From Armatimonadota bacterium (GTDB taxonomy: Bacteria; Armatimonadota; Zipacnadia; UBA1398; JAKPQA01), in the NCBI GenBank assembly GCA_029547025.1, contig JAKPQA010000126.1, forward strand, positions 1-64,000: 64,000 nt of DNA. The letters are read 5' to 3'. Below, piece after piece: positions 17,533 to 25,601 of this stretch. A program made the position numbers and the translations under genes. Below the pieces are notes generated by a model. It worked only from the letters and a program-made list of their open reading frames with translations. It was not told where the DNA came from and made no database searches. Numbering within the stretch: the stretch's first letter is position 1; every line of letters begins with the position of its first letter.

Positions 17533-18360
17533 CTACTCGGCGGCCACCGACGGCACGCGAGCCTGCACGAACTGCGAGAGCTCGTCGGCCGCAGCCGGGG
17601 GGACCTCCTGGAACTCGAATGCGGCAGCCTCACCACCGACGCGGCCGGGCTCGATCCGAACGACGCGGGCGGGCAGGTCGAGGATGGTGTGGCCAGACTC
17701 GGTGCGAATCGCCCGGGCCGAGCGATCCGTGTCAGTGGTCATCAGATAGCTCTCGAGGTCGGCAATCCGCTGCTCGCTGGCGATGCCCGAAGCCGGAAGA
17801 TCGAACACCACCCGAGCACTGCGTCCCACGGTGAGCAGGGTGGTGCCGCCCACGGGAGGGGACGGGAAGTCGGCGAGAATGCCACCCACGCTCACGTTAA
17901 GGGCACGGCCACGCACGGGGTGCGCCCGGCCGAAGTAGTCGCTGAGGAAGACGGCGCAGCCCTGGTGCTCCACCGAGGCGCGGGGTTTGGTGCGGCGCTG
18001 CCGAACGATGACGTTCGTGGGAAACGAGGTGCGCAAGGCCCAGGCAGCGGACCCGGACACCACGGTGCGCCTCGCGTCGAGCACCACGCACTCGAACTCG
18101 TAGGGGACCGCCGCCACCGTACATCGGAGCCGGCAGTCGGCGCCCCGGGCGATGGTCAGGGCGTCGTTCTCCCGCGACGACCCGACGACCACCAGGGCGT
18201 ACCCGGGAACCGCAGCCACGAGGCGCCCCACCAGTGGCGACTCGGCACACTCGGCAGCGGGCGCCACCTCGATGGCCACACTCCCCCGCTTCGCGGCGAC
18301 CAGGACCTCCTGGATCCTGGCAGCCTCGCCCACTTCCGATCCGTTCCGCAACGGCATCAT
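17533..18360 (-). CDS. PilZ-domain protein, YcgR-like
   Basis: 275 aa, soluble. The N-terminal half (to about 140) resembles the YcgR/FlbN-type domain (GADCRLRCTVAAVPYEFECV). The C-terminal half is a PilZ domain: the Arg-rich RQRRTKPRASV is the RxxxR-type element and NVSVGGI the D/NxSxxG element, both needed in the family to bind c-di-GMP. ATG 18358-18360 follows GGTGG; a TTG five codons upstream is an alternative. It is divergent from the DUF6785 gene and 172 nt upstream of the barrel-sandwich gene, so it may link the DUF6754 block to c-di-GMP (inference). Confidence 0.75.
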   Translation of the reverse strand: MMPLRNGSEVGEAARIQEVLVAAKRGSVAIEVAPAAECAESPLVGRLVAAVPGYALVVVGSSRENDALTIARGADCRLRCTVAAVPYEFECVVLDARRTVVSGSAAWALRTSFPTNVIVRQRRTKPRASVEHQGCAVFLSDYFGRAHPVRGRALNVSVGGILADFPSPPVGGTTLLTVGRSARVVFDLPASGIASEQRIADLESYLMTTDTDRSARAIRTESGHTILDLPARVVRIEPGRVGGEAAAFEFQEVPPAAADELSQFVQARVPSVAAE

Positions 18361-18511
18361 GAGACAACCACCCAATGCAACCAGTCCAGGCTGCGCGCAG
18401 GGCCCGGCGAGTCCTCAAACGCGGCCCGGCCAATGCATCCGAGCCCGTCGCGACGATCCCGCCCCGAATCCCCGGGAGAGCGCGATGCTGGTTCGCGAGG
18501 TCGCCTTCCTG

Positions 18512-18517
18512 TATAAT
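18512..18517 (+). promoter_or_regulatory. Consensus -10 box 11 nt before the DUF6785 start codon
   Basis: A perfect TATAAT at 18512-18517 in a GC-rich gap, with only 11 nt to the ATG at 18529 and no Shine-Dalgarno between. A -35 at 17-18 nt upstream is weak (TGGTTC). Transcription would start about 5 nt before or at the ATG, giving a leaderless or near-leaderless message. Confidence 0.5.
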
Positions 18518-18528
18518 GCCGGGCCGTC

Positions 18529-20529
18529 ATGGCCGTTCAATCCAGTGACCATCTCCCGGACAAGCTGACCGCTGGAACGACACAGACGCCCCGAAGACCC
18601 GGTGTCACGCCCCGCATACTGCTTCTCTGCATCCCCCTCATAGTCGTCAACAACTACTGGGTCATGCAGACCGAGACCATTCGGTACGCGGGTTTCCCGA
18701 CCACAATATCACTCTATTATAATGTCGTTTTCATCCTGTTGACCATGGTTTTTGTGAACCGGGTGGTGTCTCGTCTCGCCCCCCGATGGTCCTTGTCGCA
18801 TGGCGAGCTGGCCGTAGCGTATACCATCCTGTGCCTGGCCTCCAGCACCTGCGGCCACGACGCGATCCAGGTGCTCACGCCGATCCTAACACACCCCTTT
18901 CGTTTCGCCGATGACGCCAATCAGTGGATGAGCCAGTTCGGTGAATACCTGCCGCGCTGGGCCATGATGTCAGACCCTACGTCCCTCAAGAACCTCTATG
19001 AGGGCGGCTCAACGCTCTACGCGGAGGGGAACTGGAGCACCTGGACACGGCCGGTGGCGGCCTGGGTCGCCTTCATCACCGCGCTCTACCTGGTCACCCT
19101 CTGCATCAACAGCCTGTTCCGCCGCCGATGGGTGGAGTCGGAAAGGCTGACCTACCCCATCATCCAGCTCCCCCTCGAGATGACCCGGCCCGGGTCGCGC
19201 ATCTTCTGGAACAAGTACATGTGGTTGGCGTTCGCGTTGGCACTGACGTTGGACGTGCTCAACGGCCTCAAGATGTTCTACCCATCCGTGCCGGGCATCC
19301 CCGTCAAGGTGGCCTCGATTCCCCAGTTCAACATTGGCGCTCAAGTGGTGGACCGGCCGTGGAACGCCATCCAGAACCTGGGGTCGGTGTACGTCTCGTT
19401 CTACCCCTTCGCCATCGGCCTGGGCCTGCTGCTACCCACGGAGCTCGCTTTCTCGTGCTGGTTCTGGTACTTCTTCTGGCGCGCCGAGATGGTGGTCGTC
19501 AGCGCATTCGGGTGGACCTCCATCGCAGGCTTCCCGTTCGTAAATGAGCAGACGTTCGCGGGCTATCTTGCCCTGGGCGGGTTCGCGGTCTGGACCAGCC
19601 GCGGCTATCTCCGTCAGGTGCTGCGCTCCGCGGTGCGCCTCAAAGGAGACCCCGACGGCAGCCGTGAGGCTCTGCCGCATGCGGCGAGTCTCGTGCTGGG
19701 CCTGGCCGGGTTTGCGTTCCTCGTCGGGTTCTCCATGCGCGCGGGGGCCACCCTGTGGTACGCGGTGTCCTTCTTCGTGATCCACTTCGGACTAGGCTTC
19801 GCGGTGACCCGCATCCGGGCGGAGATGGGGCTTCCCGCCCATGACCTCCACCATGCCGGGCCGGGACAGATCCTGTACCGCGTGCTCGGTGGGTTCATCA
19901 TCCCCAAACCGAGCCAGACGGTGGGGCAAATCTACTATTGGTTCAACCGGGCATACCGGTCCTACGCGTCACCCCACCAGGCAGAGGGATTCAAGCTGGC
20001 CGAGAGAACAGGCACGAGCGTGCGGGCCTTGTTCCCGGTGATGGCGTTGGCCGTGGCGCTCGGATCGCTCGCATCGTTCTGGGCGATCCTGCACCTGGGG
20101 TACCAGGATGGCTTCGCCGCCAAGGTGGCCGAGCCGAAGGTCAGTCTCATTTTCGGCCGTGAGCCATACGACGAACTGGTGGCCCATCTGAACGCGCCCG
20201 AACGGCCGAGTCTGCCCGCCGTGTGGGCCATGGTGGTTGGGTTCGTCACGGTGTTTGGGCTGATGCACCTGAAGACCCGTGTGCTCTGGTGGCCCTTCCA
20301 TCCGGTCGGGTTCGCCGTCTCGGCGAGCTGGGCGATGCAGCACTTGTGGTGCCCCCTGTTCCTGGCATGGGGGGCCAAGTGGACTCTGACGCGCTACGGC
20401 GGGCACTCGGCGTTTCGCCAGGCCGTACCGTTCGCGTTTGGTTTGATACTGGGGGACTTGATCGGCGGCAGCTTCTGGACCATCTACGGCATCGCCAAGC
20501 ATGTCGCCACCTATTCGATCTGGGTGTAG
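18529..20529 (+). CDS. DUF6785/DUF6784-type large polytopic membrane protein
   Basis: 666 aa with about 14 hydrophobic segments. Conserved-looking stretches are VNNYWVMQTETIRYAGFPTT near the N-terminus, RWVESERLTYPIIQLPLEM, VNEQTFAGYLALGGFAVW and a C-terminal FHPVGFAVSASWAMQHLWCP. I associate the N- and C-terminal halves with DUF6785 and DUF6784, families common in Armatimonadota, Hydrogenedentota and Planctomycetota and of OPT-like appearance. The next gene begins 5 nt downstream. Transport is likely; the substrate is unknown. Confidence 0.78.
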   Translation: MAVQSSDHLPDKLTAGTTQTPRRPGVTPRILLLCIPLIVVNNYWVMQTETIRYAGFPTTISLYYNVVFILLTMVFVNRVVSRLAPRWSLSHGELAVAYTILCLASSTCGHDAIQVLTPILTHPFRFADDANQWMSQFGEYLPRWAMMSDPTSLKNLYEGGSTLYAEGNWSTWTRPVAAWVAFITALYLVTLCINSLFRRRWVESERLTYPIIQLPLEMTRPGSRIFWNKYMWLAFALALTLDVLNGLKMFYPSVPGIPVKVASIPQFNIGAQVVDRPWNAIQNLGSVYVSFYPFAIGLGLLLPTELAFSCWFWYFFWRAEMVVVSAFGWTSIAGFPFVNEQTFAGYLALGGFAVWTSRGYLRQVLRSAVRLKGDPDGSREALPHAASLVLGLAGFAFLVGFSMRAGATLWYAVSFFVIHFGLGFAVTRIRAEMGLPAHDLHHAGPGQILYRVLGGFIIPKPSQTVGQIYYWFNRAYRSYASPHQAEGFKLAERTGTSVRALFPVMALAVALGSLASFWAILHLGYQDGFAAKVAEPKVSLIFGREPYDELVAHLNAPERPSLPAVWAMVVGFVTVFGLMHLKTRVLWWPFHPVGFAVSASWAMQHLWCPLFLAWGAKWTLTRYGGHSAFRQAVPFAFGLILGDLIGGSFWTIYGIAKHVATYSIWV

Positions 20530-20534
20530 GGACG

Positions 20535-23500
20535 ATGCAGATGCGCATGGGCCCTCGAACGGTGTTGTGGGCGGGCTTGGCCCTGTGTCTTGCCGCGGGA
20601 GCGGCGCGCGCCGCGACGGATATCGCTCAATTCGTTCGACCGGTGCGACCCGCTGCGATTGAGAAGACCATCGAGGACCTGTCCGCCTTGGGTAGTCGCG
20701 TGGCTGGCTACCCGGGTGCAGATCAGGCCGCGCGGTACGTCCTGAACCAGTTCCGAACGCTGGGGCTCAGGAACGTTCGAACCCAAGCGTTCCCGGTGAC
20801 GGTACCCGTGACTCGGCACGCGTGGGTCCGCGTCCGGGCGGGAGGTGTCGATCGCCGCCTCGACATCTATCCCCTCTGGCCCAACCGCGTGCGCACCTGC
20901 CAGACTCCCCCCGCTGGGCTCACCGGACCCCTGGTCGACGGAAAGTCCGGCGAGTTCACGGACCTCAACGGGCACGAGATCGCCGGCAGCATCCTGATCG
21001 TGGACTTCAACAGCGAGACCCGCTGGTTCAACGGACCGCTACTGGGTGCCCAGGCGGTGCTCTTCCCAGAGCCCGACTCCGTCAGCCGGGGCGAGGCGGA
21101 ATCCAAGTTCCTCTCACCTCCGGCCAGCATGCCGCGGTTCTGGGTGAAAAAGGACGACGCGCGCTGGCTCCGCGAGTTGGTTGCGCGCGAGGACAACGTG
21201 TCCGCCACCGTATGCGCGGATGTGCGCTGGGAGCGGCGCACCGCCTACAACATTCTGGGCGAGGTCCTGGGCACCAACGCGGAGTATGCGAAGGAGCGCC
21301 TGGTCCTGGAGTCTTACTACGACTCGATGTCCGTCGTGCCCGATCTGGCACCCGGCGCCGAGTCCGCCTGCGGCATCGCCGCCCTGCTCGAGATCGCGCG
21401 ATGCTTCGCGCAGAGCCCGCCCGAACGGTCGATCCTGTTCCTCGCCACGTCGGCCCACTTCGAGGCACTGGGAGGCACCCGGGAGTTCCTCCGACTCCAC
21501 CGCGAGGCCGGATGGAGCACGCCCTACAATGCAAGCATTCCCGCGGCCGACTCGTCGGTCCAGGTGCGAGTGCACCTGAACCCCGAGGGCGAGAAACCCC
21601 TACCGGGGACCGGCGACACTGGCGACGCGAACCCCGCCGCGGGCACCAAGTATCCCACCGTAAGCCTCCGCCTGGGCGCCGGGGCCATGATCAAGCCGGG
21701 CCAGGACACACTCACCATTCGGAGCAAACTGGCCGACGCGCCATTCTCGGCCACCATCTCGCTGACCGATCCCGCCGGCTGGGAGCGCGAGGACGAGTTT
21801 GGCAGGTGGGTGAAAGCAGAGCAGGCTCCCGCCGCCGTCGATAACCGCCTCAGCGGCGACGCCATCCAGTACCGCTACATGACCGAGTGGTCCGGTGCCC
21901 CAGAGCTCCTGGGAAGCCGGGACTTCAAGGTCACTCCGGCCCTGGATTTCGAGGAGGCCTCCGCCCCGGGCGATGACGCCAAGCCCCCCAAGATCACGGC
22001 CTTCATCAGCATCGACCTCAGCAGCCGCAGTGACCTGATGTGCGTGTTCTACAAGGGCCACTTCTACAACATGAACGAGGCCCAGCAGTGGAAGTACTCC
22101 GACTTCGGGAAATCGTGTACGACCTTTGCGGGCCAGGTGGAGAGTGCCCTGGGCATCTCAGCCAGTGCGCACTTCGCGGACGCCATCAACTCGATCACCG
22201 GCAGCAACTGGAAGTCGTATCTGCCGTGCCGGCTGGCCATGGACTTCGAGCAGGCCGCCGTGGCTTCCGAAGTGGCGGTCGGTTTTGCCACGGCCAACGA
22301 TATGCGGGCGCTGGTCGACACACCCATGGATGTGGCGGAGTCGGTCGACACCGGCAGTGTGACCCTCCAGACGCGTCTGCTGGCCGGTCTGCTGCACGCC
22401 ATGCTCGCTAAAGGCACCACGGGGGACAAGTCGGACCCGGCGGACTTGGGCGGCCTCGACTTCGCCCGCAAGACCAAGCCGCTGACCCTTGACGCGGATC
22501 TGTGGTGCGTGATCGATGGCAACATCGTCTACTTTGACCCCACCCAGGACTACTACCCCAACGAACCCGTGCCGGGGGCTATCGCCTTCGCCCGAGGCCC
22601 CGCCAAAACCAGTGCGGGCGTGCGTGGCGACATCCTGCAGATGGTGGGGCACGATGGCCGGTTCACCTTCCACGGCGTCCCCATGAGCAAGATTGCCTAC
22701 TACGGCTTCGGCATGGAGGGATTCCTCCTCCGGCCCGAAGACGGCGAGATCATCATGGCCCCCGACCTCGGCCAGTCGGGTGCTCAGGCCTTTCCGATCG
22801 ACCAGGTGCCCGATGCCCAGCAGAAGACCATCCGCGTGGTGGTGTTCCCCTGCAAGGCCATGAGCCTCTATGACCTGGTTGACCAGCGTCAGTTCATGTT
22901 CCTGAACACGGTGTCGGTGCTCAACGCCGTATCCAACGCCTCACCCTTCTCGTGGGGCATGAGCCTGCCCGAACCGTCGCGTCAGTGGCAGTCGTACCTG
23001 GAGCCCGTGGCCGTCGTCTATGGCAAGAGCGGCGAGCAACTGAAGTTCGGCTTCGGACTCTCTGTACTCGGGAACCGGTTTCTGCTGCTGAACGGGACGC
23101 GGGACGACCCGATGGGCAAGGGGTACGACCTGGGCCAGAACCCGATCCTGTACCCTCTTCCCCGGCGGGTGGCCGAGGACATGTGGTACCTCAACGAGTC
23201 CCGCATCGAGACGCTTCGAGGGTACGGGATCAAGAACAAGCGTATGGAAGAGCTCCACGCCGGCGCGTGGGAAGCCCTCGCTCAGGCCGATGCGGCTCGA
23301 AAGGCACTGCGCTACGACGAGTTCTTCCGATACCTGCGCGAGGCGCTGGGCTACGAGACCAAAGTCTACCCCGATGTCATGAAGACCACCATGGACGTGG
23401 TCAAGGGCGTCATCTTCTACCTGGCACTTCTCCTGCCGTTCTCGTTCTTCTGCGAGCGGCTCTTTTTCGCATCCATGACCATGGGCCGACAGATCCTCGG

Positions 23501-25553
23501 CTGCGCCGTCTTCTTCCTGGCCATCTTCTGCGTCCTGTGGGTCGTCCACCCGGCATTCCAGATCACTCGAGCTCCACTGATCGTGCTGTTGGCCTTCGTC
23601 ATGATGACCCTCACGTTGCTCGTGACGTACATCATCGTGACCAAGTTCGACCAGCGAATGCGGTTCCTCAAGCAGCAAGTCACGGGGCTGCGCGAAACCG
23701 ATGTGGGACGGCTGAGCGCGTCCAGCGCGGCATTCTCGCTCGGTGTGGCCAACATGCGCCGGCGCCGGCTCCGGAGCACCCTGACCAGCGTGACCCTGAT
23801 CCTTCTCACCTTCACGCTCATGTCATTCACATCGGTCGTATCCGAGACGCGGTATAACCGGATCAAGGTCGATGACCACGGGCGGTACTACGGTCTGCAG
23901 ATCCGCGACCGGCAATGGAACCCCATCTCACTGCCGGCCCTGCGCTTCATGCGCAATGAATACGGTGATCGGTACCCCGTTGCCCCGAGGGCCTGGTACC
24001 TCTCGGAGATGGTCGGGAACATCAGCCGAGTTGGGCTCACCTACGAGGGCAAACGCATCGAGGCGGCCGCTCTGGTGGGCCTTACTCCGGCCGAGGAAAG
24101 CATCACCATGCCAGGGGAGAGCTTGGTCGCTGGCCGCTGGTTCAGCGATCAGGATCAGGGTCTGACGTGCATCCTGCCCGCCCCCCTGGCGAAGATCTTC
24201 GGCCTCACCGAAGCCGACATCGACCGGGCGGAGATCACGATCCTGGGCTCCCGATGTAAGCTCATCGGCATCATTGACCCGCTGAGGTTTCAGCAGTGCG
24301 TCGACATCGACGGGGAGCCTTTGACGCCGGTCGACTACCAGATGATGGCGCAGAAACAGCGAACAGGGGATGCCGCGGCGCAGGACCAGGTCCTCAACGA
24401 GTACATCCACTACAACCCGAACCAGGTGGTACTGGTCCCGTTCCAATTCGCCCTGGACGCCGGAGCCTCCCTGCGGTCCATCGCCGTCAACATCGGCGAC
24501 CCGGACGCCATCGATGAAGAGGTCGAGTCTCTGCTCAAGCGGGTGGAGCTGAACATGTACACCCGGGGCAAGCGGAGCCTGCTCGTCAGCGCGGTGGCGA
24601 CCAGCGGACTCCAAGCGGCCAGTCAGGGCATCCTGATCCCACTCCTGATCGCGTCACTGATCGTGCTCAACACCATGCTGGGGGCCGTGTATGAGAGGTT
24701 GCAGGAGATCGGCATCTTCTCCAGCCTGGGCTTGGCACCGATGCACATTGCGTTCCTGTTCGTGGCGGAGGCGCTGGTGTACGCCGTCCTCGGTGCCGTC
24801 ATGGGCTACCTGGTGGGGCAGATGGTGGCCAAGGGCGTGGTAGCCTTCGGCTGGTTCCCCGAGCTGAGCCTCAACTACTCGTCGGTGGCGGGGGCCGGGA
24901 CGGCGGTCGTCGTCATGATCACGGTGCTGGCCTCGACGCTTTACCCGGCCCGAATGGCTGGCCGCCTGGCGACGCCCGGCATCGACCGCCGGTGGAAGTT
25001 GGTCGACCCACAAGAGGGCGTGTTCGAGGTCGAACTGCCGTTCTCGTCTTCGACCGATCAGGTACTTGGATTGAACGCGTTCCTCTATGAGTACTTGGGG
25101 GCGCATGTCGAGTACTCGACCGGGAAGTTCTCGGCCGACAATGTCGATCTGGTCCGCGAGGGTGACGTGGACGCCGGGCCGCGGTATCACCTGGCATCCA
25201 CGGTCTGGATCGCTCCGTACGACCTGGGGGTCCGCGAGCGGTTCACGCTGGTGTCCGCGCCGGTTGAGGATCAGGAGGGGGCCTACGGCTTCGTCGCCAT
25301 CATCCGCCGCGAGGACGGGGACGAGGGCGCATGGATCCGCCTGACGCGCAACTTCCTGACTGTGTTGCGGCAGCAGTTCCTGTTGTGGCGGACCTTTGAC
25401 GCCGTGTCCCGGGCCGAGTATGCCGTCAAAGGCTACACCATCCTGGGCGAGGTCCCGCCAGCGGGGCTTGTCGCGTTCGTCGAGGCCGCCAAGACGCGCG
25501 ACGAAGACGAATCGGCTGCCCCGGCGGCGGCCGAGGAGGCCCCGGTTGGCTGA
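20535..25553 (+). CDS. Exported M28-peptidase-like / FtsX-like permease fusion
   Basis: 1672 aa, very long. Signal peptide 1-25; peptidase-M28-like region about 35-330 with an inserted PA-like segment; a long beta-rich extracytoplasmic region to about 955; four membrane helices about 958-1040; a MacB/FtsX-type part with a helix near 1085, a periplasmic domain, and three FtsX helices about 1360-1475 (LIVLNTMLGAVYERLQEIGI); a C-terminal soluble tail. The zinc sites are lost: the His of the usual HxD is Y261 (ESYYDS), the bridging-Asp region reads PGAESACG (273-280), and the catalytic Glu pair is H308-F309. No ATPase partner is adjacent. ATG 20535 is the first of three close ATGs; the operon continues in both directions. 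Confidence 0.8.
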   Translation: MQMRMGPRTVLWAGLALCLAAGAARAATDIAQFVRPVRPAAIEKTIEDLSALGSRVAGYPGADQAARYVLNQFRTLGLRNVRTQAFPVTVPVTRHAWVRVRAGGVDRRLDIYPLWPNRVRTCQTPPAGLTGPLVDGKSGEFTDLNGHEIAGSILIVDFNSETRWFNGPLLGAQAVLFPEPDSVSRGEAESKFLSPPASMPRFWVKKDDARWLRELVAREDNVSATVCADVRWERRTAYNILGEVLGTNAEYAKERLVLESYYDSMSVVPDLAPGAESACGIAALLEIARCFAQSPPERSILFLATSAHFEALGGTREFLRLHREAGWSTPYNASIPAADSSVQVRVHLNPEGEKPLPGTGDTGDANPAAGTKYPTVSLRLGAGAMIKPGQDTLTIRSKLADAPFSATISLTDPAGWEREDEFGRWVKAEQAPAAVDNRLSGDAIQYRYMTEWSGAPELLGSRDFKVTPALDFEEASAPGDDAKPPKITAFISIDLSSRSDLMCVFYKGHFYNMNEAQQWKYSDFGKSCTTFAGQVESALGISASAHFADAINSITGSNWKSYLPCRLAMDFEQAAVASEVAVGFATANDMRALVDTPMDVAESVDTGSVTLQTRLLAGLLHAMLAKGTTGDKSDPADLGGLDFARKTKPLTLDADLWCVIDGNIVYFDPTQDYYPNEPVPGAIAFARGPAKTSAGVRGDILQMVGHDGRFTFHGVPMSKIAYYGFGMEGFLLRPEDGEIIMAPDLGQSGAQAFPIDQVPDAQQKTIRVVVFPCKAMSLYDLVDQRQFMFLNTVSVLNAVSNASPFSWGMSLPEPSRQWQSYLEPVAVVYGKSGEQLKFGFGLSVLGNRFLLLNGTRDDPMGKGYDLGQNPILYPLPRRVAEDMWYLNESRIETLRGYGIKNKRMEELHAGAWEALAQADAARKALRYDEFFRYLREALGYETKVYPDVMKTTMDVVKGVIFYLALLLPFSFFCERLFFASMTMGRQILGCAVFFLAIFCVLWVVHPAFQITRAPLIVLLAFVMMTLTLLVTYIIVTKFDQRMRFLKQQVTGLRETDVGRLSASSAAFSLGVANMRRRRLRSTLTSVTLILLTFTLMSFTSVVSETRYNRIKVDDHGRYYGLQIRDRQWNPISLPALRFMRNEYGDRYPVAPRAWYLSEMVGNISRVGLTYEGKRIEAAALVGLTPAEESITMPGESLVAGRWFSDQDQGLTCILPAPLAKIFGLTEADIDRAEITILGSRCKLIGIIDPLRFQQCVDIDGEPLTPVDYQMMAQKQRTGDAAAQDQVLNEYIHYNPNQVVLVPFQFALDAGASLRSIAVNIGDPDAIDEEVESLLKRVELNMYTRGKRSLLVSAVATSGLQAASQGILIPLLIASLIVLNTMLGAVYERLQEIGIFSSLGLAPMHIAFLFVAEALVYAVLGAVMGYLVGQMVAKGVVAFGWFPELSLNYSSVAGAGTAVVVMITVLASTLYPARMAGRLATPGIDRRWKLVDPQEGVFEVELPFSSSTDQVLGLNAFLYEYLGAHVEYSTGKFSADNVDLVREGDVDAGPRYHLASTVWIAPYDLGVRERFTLVSAPVEDQEGAYGFVAIIRREDGDEGAWIRLTRNFLTVLRQQFLLWRTFDAVSRAEYAVKGYTILGEVPPAGLVAFVEAAKTRDEDESAAPAAAEEAPVG

Positions 25554-25601
25554 GTCGCGAGTCGGACCACTGGCCACATCCTGTAGGCATTCGGAGTCGC
25601 T

